DNA from: Thiovibrio frasassiensis
GTDB taxonomy: Bacteria > Desulfobacterota > Desulfobulbia > Desulfobulbales > Desulfurivibrionaceae
Direction of reading: 5' to 3'
Assembly (NCBI RefSeq): GCF_029607905.1
Contig: NZ_JAPHEH010000001.1
Location: 1,579,530 to 1,643,529 of the forward strand
Length of the DNA stretch: 64,000 nucleotides
In this document: positions 26,815 to 35,173 of the stretch, one piece after another
Numbering within the stretch: position 1 is the stretch's first letter
How the letters are laid out: every line of letters begins with the position of its first letter
Position numbers and translations under genes: made by a program
The notes under the pieces: generated by a model
Databases searched by the model: none
Told to the model about the DNA's origin: nothing
What the model saw: only the letters and a program-made list of their open reading frames with translations

Positions 26815-27615
26815 ATGACTTACTATAGCCAACACGGTGAAGATATCATCCTCGGCGAGATGTTAAAAGACTATCAAGTTGGTTTTTTTGTTGAAGTTGG
26901 ATGTATAGATGGAAAACGATTTAGCAACACTCTGACATTTGAAGAGAAAGGATGGAAAGGGATTTGTGTAGAAGCTCATGCTGGGTATATTGATCTCTTG
27001 AAAATAAATCGTCCCAATAGTGTGATTTGTCATCATGCAGCTGGTGAAATTGATGAAGATACTGTTTTTTATGCGAACGCCCGAGGTAGTCTTTCGACGT
27101 TGGATAAAACCAAAGAAAAGGAATGGAAAAAAGGATATAATGAGTATTTTTCTGGGTTTGAGGAGCAGAAAGTTAATAAGGTTCGATTAAGTAGTCTATT
27201 TGACCGACTTGGAATTACGAAAATAGATCTCCTTTCCTTGGACATAGAAGGGTATGAAATTGAAGCACTTAAGGGCCTTGACTTGTCAAGGCATAGACCC
27301 GCGATTATGGTAATTGAGACAGATGGATTATGCCATGAAGCTAAATTGGATTTTATTCTAATTTCATCGGGGTATCACAAGGCGATGAAATTTGGCGGGA
27401 ATATTTTTTACGTGACAGATATCGCACTCTCGCAACATATTGCAGGAAAAGTCTTGAAGGGTGTGATTACCCATACGCAACATCCTTTGGATGGCACTGG
27501 GGAGCATTGCATCCCCGTAGAAATTAAAGTCTCCGAATTAGGAACAAACATTATCGCCGCTTGTGTACTTTTTCTTTGTAAATTTTTAATCAATATTGGA
27601 TTATTCAGGATATGA
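26815..27615 (+). CDS. FkbM-family methyltransferase (copy 1)
   Basis: A 266-residue SAM-dependent methyltransferase of the FkbM type. Family landmarks are SQHGEDIILGEML, FFVEVGCIDGKRFSNTL (SAM loop), GWKGICVEAH and IDLLSLDIEGYEIEALKGLD. The C-terminal 25 residues are hydrophobic (NIIAACVLFLCKFLINIGLF), suggesting a membrane tail. In this setting it probably O-methylates a sugar of the glycan; the site cannot be read. Confidence 0.85.
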   Translation: MTYYSQHGEDIILGEMLKDYQVGFFVEVGCIDGKRFSNTLTFEEKGWKGICVEAHAGYIDLLKINRPNSVICHHAAGEIDEDTVFYANARGSLSTLDKTKEKEWKKGYNEYFSGFEEQKVNKVRLSSLFDRLGITKIDLLSLDIEGYEIEALKGLDLSRHRPAIMVIETDGLCHEAKLDFILISSGYHKAMKFGGNIFYVTDIALSQHIAGKVLKGVITHTQHPLDGTGEHCIPVEIKVSELGTNIIAACVLFLCKFLINIGLFRI

Positions 27616-27681
27616 ATTTACAGTCAATATTTACTTTTAATAGTTTGTCGAAATTCTCCCCGACATCTCTCTGGAGAAAGA

Positions 27682-28227
27682 ATGAAATTACATCTTGGTT
27701 GCGGTAAGAGGCATATACATGGTTTTGTCCACATTGATGTTGTCGACTATCCGCATGTCGATCATGTTTCTTCCATAGATAGTTTGCCTTTTATCCCGGA
27801 TAATAGCGTTGATTTGATTTACAACTGTCACGTTCTGGAGCATTTTAAGCGCCGCGATGTTGAGCGTGTTTTGCAAGAGTGGTATCGTGTCCTGAGGCCA
27901 GGTGGAGTATTGCGCATTTCTGTCCCAGATTTTGCTAAGCTATGTGAAGTGTATCAGCTTTACGGTAAGATCGATTTAGTAATCGGAGCATTGTTCGGGC
28001 GACAGGATTATCTATACAACATTCATTACAATGTGTTCGATTTTCCTTACTTGGCCGATGTGTTGCAAAAAACGGGATTTGGTCATGTGCATCATTATGA
28101 TTGGAGGCAAACCGAGCATGCTGATATAGATGATTTCTCTCAGGCTTATATCCCACATATGGATAAAGAACACGGTACCCTCATTAGCTTGAATGTGGAA
28201 TGTAAGAAAATGCAGACTGTTATTTGA
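27682..28227 (+). CDS. Class I SAM-dependent methyltransferase (Methyltransf_11)
   Basis: A 181-residue methyltransferase. The SAM-binding start is MKLHLGCGKRHIHGFVHID. YNCHVLEHFKRRDVERVLQE is the usual post-motif helix, and LRPGGVLRISVPDF is motif III. GGAGAAAGA lies just upstream of the ATG. The small size, lacking an N-terminal cap, is typical of polysaccharide-locus methyltransferases of this kind. The substrate is unknown. Confidence 0.85.
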   Translation: MKLHLGCGKRHIHGFVHIDVVDYPHVDHVSSIDSLPFIPDNSVDLIYNCHVLEHFKRRDVERVLQEWYRVLRPGGVLRISVPDFAKLCEVYQLYGKIDLVIGALFGRQDYLYNIHYNVFDFPYLADVLQKTGFGHVHHYDWRQTEHADIDDFSQAYIPHMDKEHGTLISLNVECKKMQTVI

Positions 28228-28237
28228 TTATTCTTAA

Positions 28238-29194
28238 GTGCAAGAAGCCCGGTATGAATTTTACCGAGTATGTGGGAGAGATACCGTGATAAGCAGCCCT
28301 GTTTCAAAAGTTGATAAATTCGCTACATTTGCCAATAATGAGTACTCTCAATTTGGAGAGGATGGGATTATCAAAAAAATACTTGAATATCTTCCAAACA
28401 AAAATAATTGGTGCGTTGAGTTTGGGGCTTGGGATGGTATTCATCTGTCAAATACTTTTAGTCTTATTAAAAACAACGGATATCAATCTGTCTTGATAGA
28501 GGCAGATAAAAATAAGTTTGAAGAACTCAAGAAAAACCTTATGGGCTTCAACGCAGTATTGGTCAATAAGTTTGTTATGTTTGAAGGGCGTAATACGCTC
28601 GATAATATTTTGAGTAAAACCAAAATACCCGATGATTTTGATTTTTTATCTATAGATATTGATGGAAACGACTACTATATCCTGGATTCTCTAGTTCGGT
28701 ATAAACCAAAAGTTATTTGTATTGAATACAATCCAACGATTCCCAATGAGGTAAGTTACATACAACCTAAGGATTTTAATATTAAGCGAGGTTCTAGCGC
28801 CCTAGCTATATTGAATTTAGCCATTTCAAAGGGATACTTGCTTGCCGCCACAACTAAATGCAATCTGATCTTAGTGGACTCCCAATATTGGCCATATCTT
28901 AATATGGAAAAAGGGAGGCTCGATGAGTTGCGTGATGATTCTGCAATAAAAGTGTTTGCGTTTTCCGGGTATGACGGTAGCATTTTCTTGTCAAAACCTC
29001 TTGATTTGTGTTGGCATAATTTAAGAGTAAGCGAAGACGAGTTGCAGTTTTTCCCTGTTTTTTTAAGGAGATTTAGTTCAGACTATACAGCCTTACAAAA
29101 ATTTTTATTCTTAGTTTTTTTGTGGGTGAAGCGACCTGTAATTTTTATTGAACGATTGAGGAAGAAATTTATTTGTTTGTTTACTGCAAGTTAA
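28238..29194 (+). CDS. FkbM-like methyltransferase domain protein (copy 2)
   Basis: A 318-residue protein with a Rossmann methyltransferase core: EYSQFGEDGIIKKILEYL, WCVEFGAWDGIHLSNTF (SAM loop), GYQSVLIEADK and FDFLSIDIDGNDYYILDSL. It is related to copy 1 but longer at the C-terminus, which ends in a basic-hydrophobic helix (LFLVFLWVKRPVIFIERL). The start appears to be GTG (28238). The glycan substrate is unknown. Confidence 0.75.
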   Translation: MQEARYEFYRVCGRDTVISSPVSKVDKFATFANNEYSQFGEDGIIKKILEYLPNKNNWCVEFGAWDGIHLSNTFSLIKNNGYQSVLIEADKNKFEELKKNLMGFNAVLVNKFVMFEGRNTLDNILSKTKIPDDFDFLSIDIDGNDYYILDSLVRYKPKVICIEYNPTIPNEVSYIQPKDFNIKRGSSALAILNLAISKGYLLAATTKCNLILVDSQYWPYLNMEKGRLDELRDDSAIKVFAFSGYDGSIFLSKPLDLCWHNLRVSEDELQFFPVFLRRFSSDYTALQKFLFLVFLWVKRPVIFIERLRKKFICLFTAS

Positions 29195-29212
29195 ATATTA
29201 GATATCTATTTT

Positions 29213-29911
29213 ATGTCCTCATTACATAAAAAACCAGTGAAGAATTTGGTTCTTCGTATGGCCAATAAAATCGTTTATTTATATAAGCTTTATGTTTTGC
29301 GAGATTCGTTCCTCGTTAGTGTAAAGAAATGGTTTAAAGATTTTGGCTACAACACATTTCAGCTTGATTATCCACTTGATAGTAAGAGTGTTGTTTTGGA
29401 TGTGGGTGGTTATGTCGGTGATTATGCGGGAGCTATCCACCAGAAATATGGTTGTCGAGTGTATGTGTTTGAGCCTGTTCCAGCATTTTACAGAGAGTGT
29501 GTTGATCGGTTTAGTAATAATCCATCGATTATTTGTTTGAATTATGGCTTGTCATCAAACTCTGGTTGGTTTGAAATGGGCTTGGATAATAATGCCTCCA
29601 GTTTCAAAAGAATCGAGGCTGGAGATGAAACACAGCTTGCCCAGGTACGTTCTGTCACAGAAGTTTTTGCTGATCTGGGTCTTGGAAAGATTGATTTGAT
29701 TAAAATGAATATAGAAGGTGGTGAATTTGATTTATTGCCTGCAATGATTGATTCTGGCTTGATCAAGCAGGTCAGATATATTCAAATCCAATTTCACAAT
29801 TTTTTTGAGGGTGCCGTCGAAGATCGTTTGTGTATCCGCAAATTACTAGAGAAAACGCACCGCCAAATGTGGAACTACGAATTTGTCTGGGAAAGTTGGG
29901 AATTACTTTAG
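29213..29911 (+). CDS. FkbM-family methyltransferase (copy 3)
   Basis: A 232-residue FkbM methyltransferase. SVVLDVGGYVGDYAGAIHQK is the SAM loop, VYVFEPVPAFYRECVDRF follows, and KIDLIKMNIEGGEFDLLPAM is the hallmark. It lies 18 nt after copy 2 and before the GT11 gene, so it may act on the same residue of the glycan. Confidence 0.88.
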   Translation: MSSLHKKPVKNLVLRMANKIVYLYKLYVLRDSFLVSVKKWFKDFGYNTFQLDYPLDSKSVVLDVGGYVGDYAGAIHQKYGCRVYVFEPVPAFYRECVDRFSNNPSIICLNYGLSSNSGWFEMGLDNNASSFKRIEAGDETQLAQVRSVTEVFADLGLGKIDLIKMNIEGGEFDLLPAMIDSGLIKQVRYIQIQFHNFFEGAVEDRLCIRKLLEKTHRQMWNYEFVWESWELL

Positions 29912-29956
29912 TTTCATTTTCCCGCTTTTTGGCGTAATGCGAAAGGTGGAAATACG

Positions 29957-30838
29957 TTGATTATTCTGCGTCTCAGCGGCGGGCTTGGCAATCAAATGTT
30001 CCAGTATGCTTTTGGGCGAGCTACGTCAAGGCATCTGGGTGTCGAGATGCTGCTGGAGGTGTCGGATCCAACATTATCGATTCATAATGGTTTCGAGTTG
30101 GACCGGGTGTTCAATATAGATGTTCGAATTGCCACTGAATCCGATATGCGAGCTGTTCTCGGTTGGCAACGATTAGATGTTGTTCGAAAAATTATAAAAA
30201 AAATTGGCCTTGCATCCTTTTTTCTAAACCGTTGCATTGTCGAACCCCATTTTTATTATTCTCACGCGATGCGTCATGTCCCAGATGGAACCTTTCTTTG
30301 TGGATACTGGCAGAGCGAAAAATATTTCGCTGACGAATCAGAATGTATTCGCGATGAATTCAGGTTTCGTGAGCCGCCTTCAGGGGTGAATAAAGAACTG
30401 GTGCAGGAGATTGCTGCCTCGAACGGCGCTGCAATTAGCCTGCATGTCAGGCGCGGTGACTACGTGCATAATCAGGCTGTGAGCCAAGTGCATGGTAGTT
30501 GTTCGTTGGCGTATTACCGTGCGGCGATACAACGTGTGCTTGAACAAGTGCAAAACCCGTTTTTTTATGTTTTTTCCGACGATATTGAGTGGGTGCGCAC
30601 CCATTTGGAAATGCCTTTCCCTCACAGATTTATTGCGCATAATCGCGACAAATTAAGTTGTGAAGACATGCGTCTGATGAGTTTGTGCCAGCATCACATA
30701 ATCGCGAACAGTTCTTTTAGCTGGTGGGGTGCATGGCTGAATCCTGCCCCTGAAAAGATCGTCGTAGCACCAAAAAACTGGTTCGCTGATGAATGTCGCC
30801 CCCATGATTTATTTCCCTGGGGATGGGTGGTTTTGTAG
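29957..30838 (+). CDS. GT11 alpha-1,2-fucosyltransferase
   Basis: A 293-residue GDP-fucose-dependent transferase. The N-terminus RLSGGLGNQMFQYAFGRA, the donor motif HVRRGDY and IANSSFSWWGAWLNP are diagnostic for family GT11 (WbiQ/WbsJ/FutC type). Translation starts at TTG 29957 with AAAGGTGG 7 nt upstream. The donor is provided by gmd and fcl at 19-21 kb. It would add fucose in alpha-1,2 linkage to galactose or a related residue on the growing repeat unit. Confidence 0.92.
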   Translation: MIILRLSGGLGNQMFQYAFGRATSRHLGVEMLLEVSDPTLSIHNGFELDRVFNIDVRIATESDMRAVLGWQRLDVVRKIIKKIGLASFFLNRCIVEPHFYYSHAMRHVPDGTFLCGYWQSEKYFADESECIRDEFRFREPPSGVNKELVQEIAASNGAAISLHVRRGDYVHNQAVSQVHGSCSLAYYRAAIQRVLEQVQNPFFYVFSDDIEWVRTHLEMPFPHRFIAHNRDKLSCEDMRLMSLCQHHIIANSSFSWWGAWLNPAPEKIVVAPKNWFADECRPHDLFPWGWVVL

Positions 30839-30875
30839 CCAAGAGCAAAGCACGGCCCAGTCTAGAGGATATTAA

Positions 30876-31919
30876 TTGGAAAACAAAAATCACATGATCG
30901 ACGCCATTCACATTGGCGATTACAAAACTGGCACTTCATGGCTTCAGTGCCACTCCTTTCAACAGCATCCTGAATTAGTGTATGTTGATTGGCCGTCTAC
31001 ATATCCTGAAATTGCGAAACTTTTCTATGAACTTGTTGGTGCTCGCGACCTGGATTTTGACTCAATCGGTTTGCGTGATCGGTTCAAGGCAGAGATCGAC
31101 AAAATTGATCGCGCTGGGCGAAAGCTTATTGTTTCGAGAGAAGCTTTATGTGGTGAATTTGTCTCTGGTGAGCATGCCAGAAGGATTGCTGAACGATTGT
31201 TTCAGGTCTTTGGGCCAACTAAAATAGTGCTAGTAATTCGTGAGCAATTTTCGATGTTGGCGTCAATATACAGTCAATATGTCAAAATTGGTGGAACACT
31301 ATCGCTCCGAGATTTTATTTGGGATCCTTTGGAAGCCAGAAATCTCATTGCCCGTCTCCAGTATGAAAAGCAGATTCAGGCCTATGTTGAAATATATGGC
31401 ACAGAAAATGTCTCGGTCAGGTTATTCGATGAATTGCGGCATGACAAGATACGTTTCCTGAAGGAGATTTTTTCATTTATCGGCTGTCAGGATGTTGACT
31501 TCCTCCCTGTGGAAGCCGGTTTAACCAACCCGAGCCTTACAACAATAGGCGTGACATGTCAGAAGGTACTGAATCGTTTCGTTAGAACACACAACAACCC
31601 CAGTGCTAATGTATTACCATTGGATAAACTAGTGGCCCTGTTGCTGTCTTCCCGGCAGAAGGAGAGTTTGCTGAAAAGTGCTATGGTTCAATTACCATGG
31701 GCATCTGTTCAAGAGAATCCCCGGCCCTATCTGCTTTATGCCATCAATATGGCGCTGAACCTGAGATTTTCTGAGTGGTGCGAGTCGATCCGGCTTGGGA
31801 GGAAGATTGAGATTCCCGGGGATGTGCGCGAGCGTCTTCACGCCGTATTTGTTCCGGGAAACCGGATGTTGGTCAGCCGCTATGGCTTGAATCTTGAAAA
31901 GTATGGATGGGTGTTATGA
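30876..31919 (+). CDS. Carbohydrate sulfotransferase family protein
   Basis: A 347-residue PAPS-dependent sulfotransferase. The 5'-phosphosulfate loop appears as IHIGDYKTGTSWLQ near residue 12. The 3'-phosphate region reads IVLVIREQFSMLASIYSQYV, and IVSREALCGE is also typical. It is cytoplasmic, consistent with modifying lipid-linked repeat units before export. Translation starts at TTG 30876 after AGAGGAT. It lies between the GT11 and GT10 genes and ends inside the GT10 start, so a fucosylated motif is a plausible acceptor. Confidence 0.82.
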   Translation: MENKNHMIDAIHIGDYKTGTSWLQCHSFQQHPELVYVDWPSTYPEIAKLFYELVGARDLDFDSIGLRDRFKAEIDKIDRAGRKLIVSREALCGEFVSGEHARRIAERLFQVFGPTKIVLVIREQFSMLASIYSQYVKIGGTLSLRDFIWDPLEARNLIARLQYEKQIQAYVEIYGTENVSVRLFDELRHDKIRFLKEIFSFIGCQDVDFLPVEAGLTNPSLTTIGVTCQKVLNRFVRTHNNPSANVLPLDKLVALLLSSRQKESLLKSAMVQLPWASVQENPRPYLLYAINMALNLRFSEWCESIRLGRKIEIPGDVRERLHAVFVPGNRMLVSRYGLNLEKYGWVL

Positions 31920-33019
31920 CTCATGTGGCAGTAATTGCTCACGGCAATCTGCAAGCCGATCGGCTTTTTGATCCAGCTGCCACCCGCGATAATATTCTCG
32001 AGCGTTTTTATGTACTAAGGGAAACCCTCCAGTCAGCCGACATGGTTTGCCGAACTGCAGATATGTTTGAGCCGCGTGTGATTGATGTGTTAATTTTTCA
32101 CGACATTCTGCATGAATTGGGCGTGATACTGAAAACTATAAAAGCAAACCCTTTTGTGCAACTGATCTATGTGCCAAACGAACCGGTTTTTGTTACGCCA
32201 TTGCATGACGAAAGAATTCTTCCGCTGCTTCCGGTGGATGTTGTGTTGACATGGAATGATAATATCGCCGGTAAGTTTTTGCATGTTATTAAATGCAACA
32301 TAGGACAACCTGTGATCAAAAAAGCGCAAATTCCTTCTCTTCCATTCTCTGAAAAAAAATTTATTTGTAGTATTTTTGCCAATAAGCCATCAGCCGCGCC
32401 CGGTTCTCTTTTTGGGGAACGTATCTACGCTGTCGATTTTTTTAGCAGGCAACCAACCGGGATTGATTTGTATGGAATCGGTTGGGAAATATCAGCTTTT
32501 CCATTTGTCCATTTGGCCTATAGGGGGCAATGCGAAAACAAAAAAGATGTGCAACAACAATACAAGTTTTCTATTGCTTACGAAAATGTCGTAAATTTGC
32601 CGGGCCTGATCACGGAGAAAATTTTCGACTGTTTTGCTGCGGGAACTGTTCCTGTTTATCTTGGCGCCCCCAATATAGAGGATTATATCCCGGCGTCATG
32701 TTTCATTGATTTACGGCGTTTTGTGGATTATGCGCAGCTCTATAAATATCTAGTAAGTATGTCCGAGAGTGAATATCAAAAATATCTCGATGCGGCTAAA
32801 GTGTTCATCGATGGTCCGCAGTACCGCCTGTTCACCTCGACGAACTATGTAGAAATTCTGGTGGAGCAGGTGAAGGCGTTGGCTGCCCGGAAAACCGGCG
32901 CCAGATCGATTGCCAGAATGAAGTGGCAACTGTTCAGGTTGATTGCTGGGCGCTTGCAAGTACTGAGAAACTGGAGGCGCTATAAACATTTTGTGACCGC
33001 AATGGTGTTTGTGTGGTGA
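31916..33019 (+). CDS. GT10 fucosyltransferase
   Basis: A 367-residue glycosyltransferase of family GT10 (alpha-1,3/4-fucosyltransferase type). The GDP-fucose binding block is FSIAYENVVNLPGLITEKIF, followed by AGTVPVYLGAPNIEDYIP, the strongest GT10 signature. The N-terminal half is divergent, as usual. The ATG at 31916 overlaps the stop of the sulfotransferase (ATGA). The C-terminal 40 residues are basic and may contact the membrane, as in Helicobacter FucTs. Confidence 0.88.
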   Translation: MTHVAVIAHGNLQADRLFDPAATRDNILERFYVLRETLQSADMVCRTADMFEPRVIDVLIFHDILHELGVILKTIKANPFVQLIYVPNEPVFVTPLHDERILPLLPVDVVLTWNDNIAGKFLHVIKCNIGQPVIKKAQIPSLPFSEKKFICSIFANKPSAAPGSLFGERIYAVDFFSRQPTGIDLYGIGWEISAFPFVHLAYRGQCENKKDVQQQYKFSIAYENVVNLPGLITEKIFDCFAAGTVPVYLGAPNIEDYIPASCFIDLRRFVDYAQLYKYLVSMSESEYQKYLDAAKVFIDGPQYRLFTSTNYVEILVEQVKALAARKTGARSIARMKWQLFRLIAGRLQVLRNWRRYKHFVTAMVFVW

Positions 33020-33050
33020 TTGAACGCAAAATAAAAGCCATAGGATGTGA

Positions 33051-33989
33051 ATGAATATCAACACCACTCTAGTCATTGGTGGCGCAGGGTATATAGGCGC
33101 ACACCTGGTCCCCCAATTGCTTGCAACAGGTCGGCAGGTGACTGTGCTTGGGAGGAGGACGCACCCTTTACACGAACTGCCGCCTGATACCGTTTATGTG
33201 GCTGGTGATTTTTCTCAGCGGGATCTGATTGGCAGACTACTCGACACTCATGAGGAAGTGATCCATCTAGCTTATGCCACGGTTCCCAATACCTCTTTCG
33301 AAAACCCGCTAGCGGACTTGTTGCAAAACCTACCTCCAACGGAAGAGCTGTTTTCTGAGGTGGCCGTCAGGGGGCGGAAACTACTGCTTGTCTCGTCGGG
33401 TGGGACTGTCTATGGTGAGGCAAACAATCTTCCCATCCGAGAAGATCATCCCACTAAACCTATCTCTCCTTACGGCGTTACCAAGCTCACTTTGGAGAAC
33501 TATGCGTATCTTTATGCCGTAACGCATGGATTAAAGTACATTTGTGTCCGGCCCGGCAATGCTTATGGTATGGGGCAGCAGCCATTCGTTGGTCAGGGAT
33601 TTGTTTCTACCGCCATCGCCTCCGTGTTGCGTCGGCAACCCATAAAAATATTTGGTCAAACAGGAACAGTGCGTGATTATATTTATGTCAGCGATCTGGC
33701 ATCCGGGATTGTAAGTGCTTTAGATAGGGGGCGTCTTTCGGAGACCTATAATATCGGCTCGGGGATAGGGCGTTCCAATACGGATATCATCCAAGCCCTG
33801 ATTCCACTGATGCAGGAGATCGGGGTGAACGTGCAAATGGAGCATTTGCCAGAGCGTGCTTTCGATGTGAAAAGCAATATCCTTGATTCGACAAAGTTAT
33901 TCGAGCATACAGGGTGGAGGCCCGTTCACGAATTTGACGAGGGACTGCGGTGTACGCTGGAATGGTTGAGGCAACTGCTGAATGAATAA
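33051..33989 (+). CDS. GalE-like NAD-dependent epimerase/dehydratase
   Basis: A 312-residue extended SDR. TLVIGGAGYIGAHLVPQLLA is the NAD loop, LVSSGGTVYGEA holds the catalytic Ser/Thr region and SPYGVTKLTLENY the YxxxK. RDYIYVSDLASGIVSAL is typical of UDP-glucose 4-epimerase relatives. It may make UDP-Gal or UDP-GalNAc, or another 4-epimer, for this locus; the exact sugar cannot be read. It overlaps the next gene by 8 nt. Confidence 0.82.
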   Translation: MNINTTLVIGGAGYIGAHLVPQLLATGRQVTVLGRRTHPLHELPPDTVYVAGDFSQRDLIGRLLDTHEEVIHLAYATVPNTSFENPLADLLQNLPPTEELFSEVAVRGRKLLLVSSGGTVYGEANNLPIREDHPTKPISPYGVTKLTLENYAYLYAVTHGLKYICVRPGNAYGMGQQPFVGQGFVSTAIASVLRRQPIKIFGQTGTVRDYIYVSDLASGIVSALDRGRLSETYNIGSGIGRSNTDIIQALIPLMQEIGVNVQMEHLPERAFDVKSNILDSTKLFEHTGWRPVHEFDEGLRCTLEWLRQLLNE

Positions 33990-35046
33990 TCCGGCAGAGG
34001 ATCACGTCGCTGATGCGCATGTGCCGTCGATTTCAGTGGTTTTGCCGGTTTATAACGGTGAGCAATATCTTGCTGAGGCGATTGATTCGATTCTGGCGCA
34101 ATCATTCACCGATTTTGAATTGATCATGATTGATGATGGCTCGACGGATGGGTCTTTGGAAATTATGCAGCAATATCAGAAGCGAGATGCACGGATACGA
34201 CTGGTCGCGCGTGAAAACAGAAATTTGGCAACCACACTCAATGACTTGATAGGCCTTGCGCGCGGCAAATGGATCGCACGCATGGATCAGGATGACATCT
34301 CTCTACCATTTCGCTTTGAACGTCAAATGGCTTGGCTTGAGAAAACTGGTGCGGATATTTGCGGTAGTTGGGTGAGGTTTTTTGGTTCCTGGGATCATCG
34401 TGTCTGGAAAGGATATCAAACTGATCAGGCAATAAAAATGGATATGTTGTTTAGGTCACCATTTGTCCATCCGTCCGTGATGATGCGTACAGATTCAGTC
34501 ATGCGATTGCAATATGATAAAAAGTATGAGAAAGCTGAAGACTATAACTTATGGGTACAGGCTGCAATATCTGGATGGAAAATGTCTAATATCCCAGAAG
34601 TTTTGTTTTTGTATCGGAAGCACGTTTCTCAGATTTCAATAAAGTCAGCGGAAATACAGAAAAAACTTGGAGAAGATATTCAGAGAAAATATTGGGATTC
34701 ATTATCTGAATACTATGGGCTGGGATCAGTTGGTGCTGAAGAAATTTTGAACCTGGCTAATGCACGTGAGAAAACAGACATGAGCGGTGTTGAAGATATA
34801 TTTAAAAAACTCTTGCGACAGAATGTTGGGGAAGCAAGGAGGGCGATTATGGATAATGCGGCCAGGCTATATTCCAGAAGTGTACCTGATTGTCTGGGTG
34901 TAGGAGCCAGATGGAGACGGTTGAATCGCCTATTTGGGTCTGGCATCGCAATAGGTATGTCTTTGAGGCTATGGCTGATTTGTTTTTTTCGAATTCGCCA
35001 TGATGGGGCGCTGCATAACGCGTTAAGGAGATTTATTTTTCGCTAA
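33982..35046 (+). CDS. GT2 glycosyltransferase
   Basis: A 354-residue family 2 transferase with GT-A fold. SISVVLPVYNGEQYLAEAID and SFTDFELIMIDDGSTDGS form the nucleotide-sugar site, and IARMDQDDISLP carries the metal-binding DxD. FRSPFVHPSVMMR and YEKAEDYNLWVQA are acceptor-side motifs. The C-terminus is basic and hydrophobic. It is probably one of the inner-membrane enzymes that extend the repeat unit. Confidence 0.9.
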   Translation: MNNPAEDHVADAHVPSISVVLPVYNGEQYLAEAIDSILAQSFTDFELIMIDDGSTDGSLEIMQQYQKRDARIRLVARENRNLATTLNDLIGLARGKWIARMDQDDISLPFRFERQMAWLEKTGADICGSWVRFFGSWDHRVWKGYQTDQAIKMDMLFRSPFVHPSVMMRTDSVMRLQYDKKYEKAEDYNLWVQAAISGWKMSNIPEVLFLYRKHVSQISIKSAEIQKKLGEDIQRKYWDSLSEYYGLGSVGAEEILNLANAREKTDMSGVEDIFKKLLRQNVGEARRAIMDNAARLYSRSVPDCLGVGARWRRLNRLFGSGIAIGMSLRLWLICFFRIRHDGALHNALRRFIFR

Positions 35047-35173
35047 CAAATTTCATGTTTTAAGCCTTCTGCGAGCACACAACGCCATGCTATTCGTAAG
35101 TATCACACGTACTGAACCTTTGTGTTTCACAAGACCATATTTAACGTCACAACAAATAATAGAAGACTGATTA

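Noticed and set aside
26578-26835. An 85-codon minus-strand frame in the gap before the first FkbM gene
   Set aside because: No ribosome site, AT-rich low-complexity product and overlap with the start of the FkbM gene.
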